This document shows positions 26,647-34,916 of a stretch of 64,000 bases of DNA, in pieces. The notes beneath the pieces were generated by a model. The model was not told the DNA's origin. It searched no databases and was given only the letters and a program-made list of their open reading frames with translations. Source of the DNA: Microlunatus speluncae (GTDB lineage: Bacteria; Actinomycetota; Actinomycetes; Propionibacteriales; Propionibacteriaceae); NCBI RefSeq assembly GCF_009299835.1, contig NZ_VKCZ01000009.1, positions 1-64,000 on the forward strand, given 5' to 3'. Numbering within the stretch: position 1 is the stretch's first letter; each line of letters opens with the position of its first letter. The position numbers and the translations under genes were made by a program.

Positions 26647-26985
26647 CTCGAGGTCGGCCGGACAAGTCCGCTCGGTGCACGCCGAGGATGAAAGACGCGC
26701 CAAGGACGGGCGGGTTGCGGCGTTTCTGGGAACTTCCGGCCGGGTACCGGTTGCGCCGCGGTCGGGACCATCGACTGTGACGTTTCCCGGCTCGATCGGC
26801 ACCGCAAAGCCGGGAAACGTCACAGTCGATGCCCAGCGGCGACTTTCGCCGCCCAAACACCGCCGCCCGGCCGCCGGACGCGACAAGCCGCCAAGACCCG
26901 CCCGTCCTTGGCGCGTCTTTCCGGCCGTCAGGCCGAAACCGAAAGGGCACCCATCTGGCCTGCCCTTCGACAGGCTCAGGGAACG
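26647..26985. repeat. Nested-palindrome intergenic element, copy 1
   Basis: Outer arms of 25 bp are perfect (AAAGACGCGCCAAGGACGGG.. at 26691-26715 against its complement at 26896-26920). Inner arms of 23 bp are perfect (26769-26791 against 26809-26831, core TGTGACGTTTCCCGGC). The left end (from CTCGAGGTCGGCCGGACAAG) is shared with copy 2. The right end is CTTCGACAGGCTCAGGGAAC (from 26965). It lies between the convergent GH25 and sdhB genes. Two more degenerate CGACA..CTCAGGGAACGAAC units follow to 27041. Confidence 0.9.
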
Positions 26986-27076
26986 AACAAACGGCGACAC
27001 GCTCAGGAACGAACGAACGGCGACAGTCTCAGGGAACGAACTCCGCGACCGAGCCGCCTGGTCGAGCGATCCCTGC

Positions 27077-27853
27077 TCAGGCGTCGCCGCGGTCCTTGTA
27101 GTCCTTGGTCCGGATACCGATCTTGTTGCCGAGCCAGACCAGCGGATCGAACTTGCGGTCGACGACGCGTTCCTTCAGCGGGATGATCGCGTTGTCGGTG
27201 ATCTTGATGTGCTCGGGGCAGACGTCGGTGCAGCACTTGGTGATGTTGCACATGCCGAGGCCGGCTGCGCCCTGAGCCAGCTCGCGCCGATCATGGGTGT
27301 CGAGCGGATGCATGTCCAGCTCGGCGTAGCGCAGGAAGAAGCGCGGGCCGGCGAAGGCGGGCTTGTTGGCGTCATGATCACGGACGACGTGGCAGGTGTT
27401 CTGGCAGAGGAAGCACTCGATGCACTTGCGGAACTCCTGGCCGCGCTCGACGTCGACCTGCATCATCCGGCGCTTGCCGTCGGCGTCGCGGGGCGGCGGC
27501 GCGAAGGCCGGCAGCTCGGCCGCCTTCTCGTAGTTGAAGGACACGTCGGTGACCAGGTCGCGGATCACCGGGAAGGACCGCATCGGCGTGACGGTGATCG
27601 TTTCCGTCTCGTCGAAGTCCGACAACCGGGTCATGCACATCAGCCGCGGCTTGCCGTTGACCTCGGCGCTGCAGGAGCCGCACTTGCCGGCCTTGCAGTT
27701 CCAGCGGACCGCGAGATCACCGGCCTGGGTGGCCTGCAGCCGGTGGATCGCGTCCAGTACGACCTCGCCGGATTCCACCTCCACGTTGTAATCGATGAGT
27801 TCACCCTCCGACGCGTCGCCGCGCCAGATCTGCATCTTCAGGTTGTATCCCAT
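27077..27853 (-). CDS. sdhB: Succinate dehydrogenase/fumarate reductase iron-sulfur subunit (locus 2)
   Basis: A 258-residue iron-sulfur subunit, distinct from that of locus 1. Cluster motifs are CKAGKCGSCSAEVNG for [2Fe-2S], CIECFLCQNTCHVV and CNITKCCTDVCPEHIK. It resembles the mycobacterial Sdh1-type SdhB. The ATG at 27851-27853 is chosen (GTGAG about 6 bp upstream); a TTG two codons earlier is possible. It starts 7 bp after sdhA of the same locus and ends 36 bp from repeat sequence. Confidence 0.94.
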   Translation of the reverse strand: MGYNLKMQIWRGDASEGELIDYNVEVESGEVVLDAIHRLQATQAGDLAVRWNCKAGKCGSCSAEVNGKPRLMCMTRLSDFDETETITVTPMRSFPVIRDLVTDVSFNYEKAAELPAFAPPPRDADGKRRMMQVDVERGQEFRKCIECFLCQNTCHVVRDHDANKPAFAGPRFFLRYAELDMHPLDTHDRRELAQGAAGLGMCNITKCCTDVCPEHIKITDNAIIPLKERVVDRKFDPLVWLGNKIGIRTKDYKDRGDA

Positions 27854-27860
27854 GATCAAC

Positions 27861-29723
27861 TCACTTGCTCTCGAAGAAGGTCTTGAGCTCGTCCGGCATG
27901 ATCGGCAGCGGCTGCTGGGCCAGGTCGACCCCGTCGCCGCTCGCGTTCAAGGTGAGCACGATGTTCTTCGTGCCCCAGGTGTCGTCGGTCATCGGGTAGT
28001 CGTCCCGGGTGTGCCCGCCGCGCGACTCGGTGCGCTCCAGCGCCGCCTTGGCGATGCATTCCGACACCAACAGCATGTTGCGCAGATCGATCGCCAGGTG
28101 CCAGCCCGGGTTGTATTGCCGGTGCCCCTCCACCGAGAGGTTGCCCACCCGCTCCTTGAACCCCTCGACGGTCTGCGCCGCCTTGGCCAGCTCGTCGGAG
28201 GTGCGGATGATGCCGACCAGGTCGTTCATCGTGGTCTGCAGCTCTTGATGGATCGTGTACGGGTTCTCCCCGCCCTCGGTGGCGAAGGGGGCCAGCGCCA
28301 ACTCCTCGGCGGCCTTGACCTCGGCCTCGCTGGGCCGGGGCCGGCTCTCCCCCACCTCGGCCGCGTACGACGCCGCCGCCTCGCCGGCCCGACGGCCGAA
28401 CACCAGCAGGTCGGACAGCGAGTTGCCGCCCAGCCGGTTGGATCCGTGCATGCCGCCGGAGCACTCACCGACCGCATACAGCCCAGTCACGCCGGTCAGT
28501 TCGGTGTCGGCGTCGACCTCGACCCCGCCCATCACGTAGTGACAGGTGGGCCCGATCTCCATCGGTTCGGCGGTGATGTCGACGTCGGCCAGCTCCTTGA
28601 ACTGGTGATACATCGACGGCAGCCGGCGCCGGATGAAGTCCGGGGTCCGCCGGGACGCGATGTCGAGGAAGATCCCGCCGTGCGGCGTCCCCCGGCCGGC
28701 CTTGATCTCGGAGTTGATCGCCCGCGCGACCTCGTCCCGCGGCAACAGCTCCGGTGGCCGCCGGTTGTTCTTCTTGTCCTCGTACCAGCGGTCGGCCTCG
28801 GCCTCGTTGTCGGCGGTCTCGGCCTTGAAGAACTCCGGGATGTAGTCGAACATGAAGCGCTTGCCTTCGGAGTTCTTCAGGATCCCGCCGTCACCGCGGA
28901 CCGACTCGGTGACCAGCAGCCCCTTCACCGACGGCGGCCACACCATGCCGGTCGGATGGAACTGGACGAACTCCATGTTGATCAAGGACGCGCCGGCGCG
29001 CAGGGCGAGGGCGTGCCCGTCGCCGGTGTATTCCCAGGAGTTCGAGGTGACCTTGAACGCCTTGCCGATGCCGCCGGTCGCCAAGATCACCGACGGTGCC
29101 TCGAAGACCACGAACCGGCCGGTCTCGCGCCAGTAGCCGAAGGCGCCGCTGATCTTGCCGTCGCCCTCGCCCGACCCGGTCAGCAGGTCGGTGATCGTGC
29201 ACTCCATGAACACGTCGATGCCGAGCTGAACGGCGCGCTGCTGCAGCGTCCGGATCATCTCCAGGCCGGTCCGGTCGCCGACGTGCGCGAGCCGGGCGTA
29301 GCGGTGGCCGCCGAAGTCGCGCTGCGAGATCAGCCCATCGTCGGTGCGGTCGAACAGCGCACCCCAGTCCTCGAGCTCCATCACCCGCTCGGGCGCCTCC
29401 TGCGCGTGCAGTTGGGCCATCCGCCAGTTGTTCAGCATCTTGCCGCCGCGCATGGTGTCGCGGAAGTGCACTTCCCAGTTGTCCTCGGGCCAGCGGTTGC
29501 CCATGGCGGCCGCGATGCCGCCCTCGGCCATCACCGTATGAGCCTTGCCCAGCAGGGATTTGCAGACGATGGCGGTCTTGGCGCCGGCGTCGTGCGCGGC
29601 GATCGCGGCCCGCAGACCGGCTCCGCCGGCGCCGATCACCACGACGTCGTAGGCGTGCCGTTCCAGCCCGCCCGCTTCCGTACCGGACATCTCGTTGCCG
29701 GTCATGGGATGACGATCACTCAT
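27861..29723 (-). CDS. sdhA: Succinate dehydrogenase/fumarate reductase flavoprotein subunit (locus 2)
   Basis: A 620-residue FAD subunit. The FAD fold is YDVVVIGAGGAGLRAAIAAHDAG and the flavinylation histidine lies in GKAHTVMAEGGIAAAMGN. YVMGGVEVDADTELTGVTGL, AVGECSGGMHGSNRLGGNSL and the C-terminal RGGHTRDDYP segment are in place. The ATG at 29721-29723 overlaps the anchor-gene stop by 1 bp, and GAGG lies 9 bp upstream. Its sequence type differs from locus 1 (AHTVMAEGG against AHSIAAQGG), so this is not a recent duplication. Confidence 0.95.
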   Translation of the reverse strand: MSDRHPMTGNEMSGTEAGGLERHAYDVVVIGAGGAGLRAAIAAHDAGAKTAIVCKSLLGKAHTVMAEGGIAAAMGNRWPEDNWEVHFRDTMRGGKMLNNWRMAQLHAQEAPERVMELEDWGALFDRTDDGLISQRDFGGHRYARLAHVGDRTGLEMIRTLQQRAVQLGIDVFMECTITDLLTGSGEGDGKISGAFGYWRETGRFVVFEAPSVILATGGIGKAFKVTSNSWEYTGDGHALALRAGASLINMEFVQFHPTGMVWPPSVKGLLVTESVRGDGGILKNSEGKRFMFDYIPEFFKAETADNEAEADRWYEDKKNNRRPPELLPRDEVARAINSEIKAGRGTPHGGIFLDIASRRTPDFIRRRLPSMYHQFKELADVDITAEPMEIGPTCHYVMGGVEVDADTELTGVTGLYAVGECSGGMHGSNRLGGNSLSDLLVFGRRAGEAAASYAAEVGESRPRPSEAEVKAAEELALAPFATEGGENPYTIHQELQTTMNDLVGIIRTSDELAKAAQTVEGFKERVGNLSVEGHRQYNPGWHLAIDLRNMLLVSECIAKAALERTESRGGHTRDDYPMTDDTWGTKNIVLTLNASGDGVDLAQQPLPIMPDELKTFFESK

Positions 29724-30526
29724 CAGAAGAACCTCACGTCGGTGATCACGCCGGTGGCGAGCAGATAGATGTAGAGGTCGGCCAACGCGACGGAGACCAG
29801 CGAGGCCCAGGCCAGCATCGAGTGCCGGGGGTTGAGCTTCGAGACCCAGGTCCACAGCTTGTACCGGACCGGGTGCTTGGAGAAGTGCCGCAGCCGGCCG
29901 CCCAGGACGTGCCGGCAGGAGTGGCAGGACAGGGTGTAGAGCCAGATCAGGACCACGTTGATCAGCAACACCACGCTGCCCAGGCCCATATGGCCCCATT
30001 CATGATCGGCGTTGCGGAACGACAGCACCAGATCGAAGGTGAGCACGCAGGCGATCAGCATCGCGGCGTACCAGAACCAGCGATGGATATTCTGCAAGAT
30101 CAACGGGAACCGGGTCTCCCCGGTGTACTTCTTCCGCGGCTCGGGGACCCCGCAGGCCGCCGGCGACAGCAGGAACGCCCGGTAGTAGGCCTTCCGGTAG
30201 TAGTAGCAGGTCGCCCGGAAGCCGAGCGGGAAGATCAGGATCAACAGCGCCGGCGACAACTGCCACCAGGAGAAGGGCTGGCCGAAGTCGGACGACCCTT
30301 CAACGCACAGATTGGTCAGGCACGGCGAGTACAACGGCGAGAGGTACGGCGAGGCGTAGTAGTTGGCGCCGCTGAACGCCCGCCAGGTGGCGTAGACGAT
30401 GAACGCACCGAACACCACGAAGGTCACCAGTGGACTGAGCCACCATCTGTCCCGCCGCAACGTCCTCGCATCGATCTGCGCCCTGCCCGGGGTATTGACC
30501 CCGGTCGGCGTTTCGGTTGACGCCAT
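29723..30526 (-). CDS. Sdh1-type membrane anchor subunit (locus 2)
   Basis: A 267-residue membrane protein with about five predicted helices. It resembles the single large anchor encoded beside SdhA/B in mycobacterial Sdh1 loci. Features seen are FWWQLSPALLILIFPLGFRATCYYYRKAYYRAFL, RFPLILQNIHRWFWY, NADHEWGHMGLG and LSCHSCRHVLGG with a C-x-x-C. Histidines in IHRW and the SCHSCRH segment are possible cofactor ligands, but whether it binds heme is not evident. The ATG at 30526 has GGAGG 5 bp upstream, better than the GTG two codons earlier. Confidence 0.82.
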   Translation of the reverse strand: MASTETPTGVNTPGRAQIDARTLRRDRWWLSPLVTFVVFGAFIVYATWRAFSGANYYASPYLSPLYSPCLTNLCVEGSSDFGQPFSWWQLSPALLILIFPLGFRATCYYYRKAYYRAFLLSPAACGVPEPRKKYTGETRFPLILQNIHRWFWYAAMLIACVLTFDLVLSFRNADHEWGHMGLGSVVLLINVVLIWLYTLSCHSCRHVLGGRLRHFSKHPVRYKLWTWVSKLNPRHSMLAWASLVSVALADLYIYLLATGVITDVRFF

Positions 30527-30681
30527 CGCCACCTCCGCTGATCCCAGTTTGCTGGGTGCAGTCTGCCAGTCCCGGCGGTGGCGATCACACCGGACCCGCC
30601 GCGAGGGTGGATCGTTACTCCTCGGCGATTTTCTCCAGTTGTTGGAGATTCCTGGTGATCAGCAAGTAAGGGTAGGCGTAC

Positions 30682-32013
30682 CTAGATCACGTCGATCGGT
30701 ACCGTGCGCCGCAGCGCGAACGCCGCGCTGATCGCGGTGATCACGCTCATCGCGGCCAGCACCACGCCGGGGTGCCACCAGGCGTAGCCGGTGGATTCGC
30801 CGAGCAGCAGCGTGATCGCCGGGACGAAGCCGGAGATGATCGCGGCGATGGCGTACGCGAACGAGATCGCGGCATAGCGGATGCGGCCGGCGAACAACTC
30901 GGTCATCAATCCGCCGAGGGCCGCCCAGCTGAGGGTGGGCAGGATGCCGCCGATGATCATCATCGCGACCAGCACCCCGAAGCTGGCCGACTGCAGCAAC
31001 GCATAGATCGGGAACGCGGCGATCAAGGTGCCGACCGCGCCGATCAGCACCACCCGGCCGGAGCCGATCCGTTCCGCCCAGGCCCCGAACAGCGGGATGG
31101 TGATCAACTGCAGCAGCCCGCCGATGGTGGTCGCCGCCAACAGTTGGCTGTAGTCGAAGCCGAGCGAGGTGACGCCGTAGTTCAGCGTGTAGGTGTTCAT
31201 CAGCGAGTAGGACCCGATGCCGAGCAGAGCGGCGCCGGTGGCCAGCAGCAGCGCCAGCGGCCGCTGCCGGAACGCCTGGAGCAGCGGCACCTTGGCCCGC
31301 CGATCCTCGGCCACCAGCTCGCGGAAGACCGGGGTCTCCTCGATCGAGAACCGCAGCCAGAGAGAGATCAACAACAGCGGGAACGCGACCAGGAACGGGA
31401 TCCGCCAACCCCAGGACAACAGGTCGGCCTCGTTCAACAGCAGCGGCAGCGCCAGATAGAGGGCGGCACTGAGGATCGAGCCGACCGGCGAGCCGAGTTG
31501 CGGCACCGCGGCGTAGAAGGCGCGGCGGCCGGGCCGGGCGCTCTCGGTGGAGAGCAGCACCGCGCCGCCCCATTCGCCGCCGAGCGACAGACCCTGGATC
31601 AGCCGCAGCGCGACCAGCAGGATCGCGCCGACCCAGCCGGCGCTGGCGTAATCGGGCAGCAGGCCGATCGCACCGGTCGCCACGCCCATGATCGTGATCG
31701 TCATGATCAACGTCGCCCGCCGGCCGAAGCGGTCGCCCAGGTGGCCGAAGATGATCGCGCCCAACGGCCGGGCGACGAAGCCGAGCGCGCTGGTCAGGAA
31801 CGCGCTCAGGGTGCCGCCGAAGCCGCCCAACGGCTCGAAGAACAGCGGGCCGATGAAGAACGCCGACAGATAACTGAAGACGTAGAAGTCGAACGACTCC
31901 AGCGACGTGCCGACCAGCGACGCCCACAGCACCTTGCGCCGCTGCCGGTCCGACGGCGGCTCGATGGTGGCGGGTCCGGTTCCGGCCGGCCCGGCCGGGT
32001 GCGCATTGCTCAC
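30682..32013 (-). CDS. MHS-family MFS transporter (metabolite:H+ symporter)
   Basis: A 443-residue protein with twelve predicted membrane segments. Major-facilitator motifs are visible: SLESFDFYVFSYLSA in helix 1, GHLGDRFGRRATL in the first cytoplasmic loop, RLIQGLSLGGEWGGA in helix 4 and FSIEETPVFREL in the central loop. These are typical of the MHS subfamily (shikimate, proline/betaine, citrate or alpha-ketoglutarate carriers). The substrate is not determinable. The start is uncertain between GTG at 32013 and GTG at 32064; neither has a good ribosome binding site. It lies downstream of sdh locus 2, so dicarboxylate transport is a guess from context only. Confidence 0.88.
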   Translation of the reverse strand: MSNAHPAGPAGTGPATIEPPSDRQRRKVLWASLVGTSLESFDFYVFSYLSAFFIGPLFFEPLGGFGGTLSAFLTSALGFVARPLGAIIFGHLGDRFGRRATLIMTITIMGVATGAIGLLPDYASAGWVGAILLVALRLIQGLSLGGEWGGAVLLSTESARPGRRAFYAAVPQLGSPVGSILSAALYLALPLLLNEADLLSWGWRIPFLVAFPLLLISLWLRFSIEETPVFRELVAEDRRAKVPLLQAFRQRPLALLLATGAALLGIGSYSLMNTYTLNYGVTSLGFDYSQLLAATTIGGLLQLITIPLFGAWAERIGSGRVVLIGAVGTLIAAFPIYALLQSASFGVLVAMMIIGGILPTLSWAALGGLMTELFAGRIRYAAISFAYAIAAIISGFVPAITLLLGESTGYAWWHPGVVLAAMSVITAISAAFALRRTVPIDVI

Positions 32014-32126
32014 GATGCGCCCAACCCCGATCCGGCCCTCCGGTATTCCCGACGGCGGAATCACGCCGGCGGAAGTCGGCCTCGAGCGATGGAGCGGATC
32101 GCGGGCCCGAGTGCTTCAATCGAAGT

Positions 32127-32867
32127 ATGCGAGCCACGGTGATCGTCGTCGCGGTGGCCGTGGCCTGCCTGATCTCCGGTTGCGGCGCCGTGACCGAGGA
32201 CCCGCGGGACGTGTTCACCGGAGACCGGACCGTCGAATTGGCCCGCGCCGTCACCGCCGGCGACCGGGCCCGGATCGACGATCTGATCGATCGGGATGCC
32301 GACGTCGACGACCGTGGCACCGACGGCACCAGCCTGCTGCAGTGGGCGGTGGACAGTCGCAGCCTGACCGGGCTCGAGGCGCTGCTCGACCACGATGCCG
32401 ATCCGGAGCAGGAGGGGCGCAAGGACGAGCCGGCGCCCTATTACGCGGCCGCCTGGGAGCCCGATCGCCGGTTCCTGCAGGCGTTGCTCGACGCCGGGGC
32501 CGATCCCGATGTCCGCTACCGGGAGACGGGATCGACGCCGATCTTCACGGCGGCGTTGCACGGCCATCGCGACAACGTGCAGACCCTGTTGGACGCCGGT
32601 GCCGATCCGAACGTGATCGACCGGCTCGGTGAGAACCCGTTGTTCAATCCCGCCCGGGCCAACCAGGGCGGCATCCTGCTGCAGCTGTTACGGGCCGAGG
32701 CGGATCCGCGGCTGGAGAATCCACGCGGGGACACCTTCCAGGACTATTACTTCGGCTTCCAGGCGAACGTCCTGAACGATCGCGCCAGGGCGGAACGCAA
32801 GGAGATCATCGACTGGCTCGAAGATCACGACGTGCCGGTCGTCGCCGACGCCGACCAGTTCCGCTGA
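32127..32867 (+). CDS. Ankyrin-repeat lipoprotein
   Basis: A 246-residue predicted lipoprotein. The signal sequence MRATVIVVAVAVACLISGC ends in a lipobox (LISGC). Three to four ankyrin repeats follow, recognisable by TDGTSLLQWAVDSRSLTGLEALLDHDADP, FLQALLDAGADPDVRY, STPIFTAALHGHRDNVQTLLDAGADPN and ENPLFNPARANQGG. Ankyrin repeats mediate protein binding, so an outside-facing scaffold or inhibitor role is possible. No partner gene is evident. It is divergent from the MFS gene and ends 16 bp from the convergent XRE-cupin gene. Confidence 0.85.
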   Translation: MRATVIVVAVAVACLISGCGAVTEDPRDVFTGDRTVELARAVTAGDRARIDDLIDRDADVDDRGTDGTSLLQWAVDSRSLTGLEALLDHDADPEQEGRKDEPAPYYAAAWEPDRRFLQALLDAGADPDVRYRETGSTPIFTAALHGHRDNVQTLLDAGADPNVIDRLGENPLFNPARANQGGILLQLLRAEADPRLENPRGDTFQDYYFGFQANVLNDRARAERKEIIDWLEDHDVPVVADADQFR

Positions 32868-32883
32868 ACGCCGGGAACGATGA

Positions 32884-33453
32884 TCAGGAGCCGGGGCGGC
32901 GGCTGCGCATGATCAACGCCGCGACGTGGTAGTCGCACTCGGTATCGCCGTGGTTGGCGTAGCCGTGCGGGGCATCGGCAGCGAAATAGAGCGAGTCGCC
33001 GGCGGCGAGGACGTACGGATCGGCGCCGATGGTCAGCGTCAGGGTGCCGGCCTGCACCACCACGAACTCGTGGGAGCCGGGCGCGTACGCAGCAAAGGTG
33101 CCGGCGTCGCAACCCGGCGGAAGGGTCGAGTGGATCCACTCGAAGTTCACACCGGGCACGACCGGGGTCAGGATCGTCCGCCGCCAGCCGCCGGGCTCGT
33201 CCGCGACATCCTGCTCGGCGGCCCGGCGGACGATCACCCGGCCGTCGGACTGGCCGGCGACCAGCTCCGCGATCGGCGTGCCCAGGCCCTGCGCGATCTT
33301 GTCGAGCAGGACGACGGTCGCCGCCTTGTCGCCGCGTTCGACCGAGGACAGCATGCTCACGCTCACCGCGCAGTGATCGGCCAACTGCTGCAGGGTCAGG
33401 CCGCGTTCGAGTCGCAGTCCGCGCACACGGTCGCCCAGCACTCCCAGATCCAT
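32884..33453 (-). CDS. XRE-family regulator with C-terminal cupin domain
   Basis: A 189-residue transcription factor. The N-terminal HTH is GDRVRGLRLERGLTLQQLADHCAVSVSMLSSVERGDKAATVVLLDKIAQGL. The C-terminal cupin is recognised by PPGCDAGTFAAYAPGSHEFVVVQAGTLTLTIG, LAAGDSLYFAADAPHGYAN and a final DYHVAALI strand. Such proteins sense a small ligand in the cupin barrel. The ATG at 33451-33453 is only 18 bp from the start of the divergent acetyltransferase, so it is a strong candidate regulator of both genes. Confidence 0.9.
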   Translation of the reverse strand: MDLGVLGDRVRGLRLERGLTLQQLADHCAVSVSMLSSVERGDKAATVVLLDKIAQGLGTPIAELVAGQSDGRVIVRRAAEQDVADEPGGWRRTILTPVVPGVNFEWIHSTLPPGCDAGTFAAYAPGSHEFVVVQAGTLTLTIGADPYVLAAGDSLYFAADAPHGYANHGDTECDYHVAALIMRSRRPGS

Positions 33454-33490
33454 ATCCCCTATAATATTCACATGTTCCGCTATAGCGAAA
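33454..33490. promoter_or_regulatory. Overlapping divergent promoters with palindrome
   Basis: TATAAT at 33460-33465, an exact -10 sequence, ends 6 bp before the GNAT ATG at 33472, so that mRNA would be leaderless. CGCTATAGCG (33478-33487), a perfect 10-bp palindrome with outer TT/AA matches, lies just inside the GNAT gene. The region is strikingly AT-rich compared with its surroundings. The divergent XRE-cupin protein is the likely binder. Confidence 0.55.
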
Positions 33491-33999
33491 CGAAGATCGG
33501 ATCCGTGCGGGTCCGAGATGCCGCGCCGGGCGATCTGGACACCGTGACCGAGATCTATGCCCACTACGTGCAGCGGACCACCGCGACGTTCGAGATCGTG
33601 CCGCCGAGCCGGCAGGACTGGTCGCAGCGGTTCTGGACCGTCGCAGCCGCCGGACTCCCCTTCCTGGTCGCCGAGCTCGACCAGACGGTCGTCGGCTACG
33701 CGTTCTGTTCCCGGTGGAAGTTGCGCGCCGCATACCGGCAGACGGTCGAGGACTCGATCTACGTCGCGCCGGGTGCCACCGGGCACGGCGTGGGCCACGC
33801 TCTGCTGACGACCTTGATCACGAACTGCACCGCGGCGACCGTGCGAGAGTTGATCGCGGTGATCGTCGACACCGGCGAGCCGGCCTCGCTCTCCCTGCAC
33901 CGGCGGCACGGCTTCCGCGAGATCGGCCGGCTGACTGAGGTCGGCTTCAAGCAGGGGCGCTGGCTGGACACGATCCTGCTGCAGCGCAGCCTGCGTTGA
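33472..33999 (+). CDS. GNAT acetyltransferase, phosphinothricin/methionine sulfone type
   Basis: A 175-residue GNAT-fold N-acetyltransferase. The segment VRVRDAAPGDLDTVTEIYAHYVQRTTATFEIVPPS is characteristic of the Pat/MnaT-like group that acetylates phosphinothricin, methionine sulfone or sulfoximine. WKLRAAYRQTVEDSIYVAPGATGHGVGHALL contains the acetyl-CoA loop, although the usual Q/R-x-x-G-x-G/A reads ATGHGVG here. It ends SLHRRHGFREIGRLTEVGFK.GRWLDTILLQR, also typical. Apparently leaderless. It pairs with the divergent XRE-cupin regulator. Confidence 0.88.
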   Translation: MFRYSETKIGSVRVRDAAPGDLDTVTEIYAHYVQRTTATFEIVPPSRQDWSQRFWTVAAAGLPFLVAELDQTVVGYAFCSRWKLRAAYRQTVEDSIYVAPGATGHGVGHALLTTLITNCTAATVRELIAVIVDTGEPASLSLHRRHGFREIGRLTEVGFKQGRWLDTILLQRSLR

Positions 34000-34019
34000 T
34001 CACCGAGGGCGACAGTTGA

Positions 34020-34916
34020 TCACGGTTCCAGGACGAGCTTGCCGCGGACGTGGCCGTCCTGGCTCAGCCGGTGCGCCGTCGCGATCTCGTCCAACGGAAA
34101 GGTCCGGACCGGGACCCGCAGACCGCCGGCGGCCAGCAGGTCGGCCACCTGGCGGAGCGCCGGACCTTGATCACGAGCGCCCTCGGTGAGCTGGATCCCG
34201 GAGTCGGCCTCGGCGAAGTTGGCGATGCTGACCACCCGATCCGGCGCCGCGACGAGGGCGATCAGGTCGGCGGCCGGGGTCTGGCCCGCCACATCGAACA
34301 CGGCGTCAGGCCCTTCCGGCCAGATCGCCCGGACCCGGCCGGCCAGGCCCGGCCCGTACTCGATCGGGGTCGCGCCGAGAGAGCGCAAATAGTCATGGTT
34401 GGCCGGGCTGCCGGTCGCGATCACCGTCAGGCCGCGGCCGACGGCGATCTCCACCGCCACCGAGCCCACGCCACCGGCCCCGCCGTCGATCAGCAGTCGA
34501 CCCGAGGTGTCCAGCCCGGTCAACCCGAGCGCCCGGATCGCGGTCTCCCCGACCGTCGCCGCGGCAGCTGCCGCCACGTGATCGACCCCGGTCGGCTTGC
34601 GGGCGTACGCCTTCAACACCGCGAGCTCGGCATAGCCGGCCCGGCCGATGCCGAACACCTCGTCTCCGACCGCGACATCGGTGACTCCCTCGCCCACCGC
34701 GACCACGGTGCCGGAGCCGTCGTTGCCGATGATCATCGGCTCGTCCGGCGCGGCGGTGTCGGCCAGCATCCCCGAGCGGATCTTCCAGTCGATCGGATTG
34801 ATCGACGCGCCCCGGACCGCGATCAGCACCTCGCCCGGTCCGGGCTCGGGATCCGGCGCCTGAGCGACGGTCAGCACCTCGGGTTCGCCGTACTTGTCGA
34901 AGATCGCGGCACGCAT
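34020..34916 (-). CDS. Zinc-independent MDR oxidoreductase (quinone reductase-like)
   Basis: A 298-residue medium-chain dehydrogenase/reductase of the NADPH:quinone reductase type. The N-terminal domain starts MRAAIFDKYGEPEVL and has GASINPIDWKIRSG. The Rossmann fold is LLIDGGAGGVGSVAVEIAVGRG, with no zinc-ligand cysteines or structural zinc lobe. The C terminus DEIATAHRLSQDGHVRGKLVL is typical. It is slightly short for the family (usually 310-330). The ATG overlaps the stop of the upstream permease gene by 1 bp, implying co-transcription. Confidence 0.9.
   Translation of the reverse strand: MRAAIFDKYGEPEVLTVAQAPDPEPGPGEVLIAVRGASINPIDWKIRSGMLADTAAPDEPMIIGNDGSGTVVAVGEGVTDVAVGDEVFGIGRAGYAELAVLKAYARKPTGVDHVAAAAAATVGETAIRALGLTGLDTSGRLLIDGGAGGVGSVAVEIAVGRGLTVIATGSPANHDYLRSLGATPIEYGPGLAGRVRAIWPEGPDAVFDVAGQTPAADLIALVAAPDRVVSIANFAEADSGIQLTEGARDQGPALRQVADLLAAGGLRVPVRTFPLDEIATAHRLSQDGHVRGKLVLEP

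Noticed and set aside
26675..27886. Long open frame on the plus strand through copy 1 of the nested element into sdhB
   Set aside because: It is composed of repeat sequence and the antisense of sdhB; no family features and no ribosome binding site.
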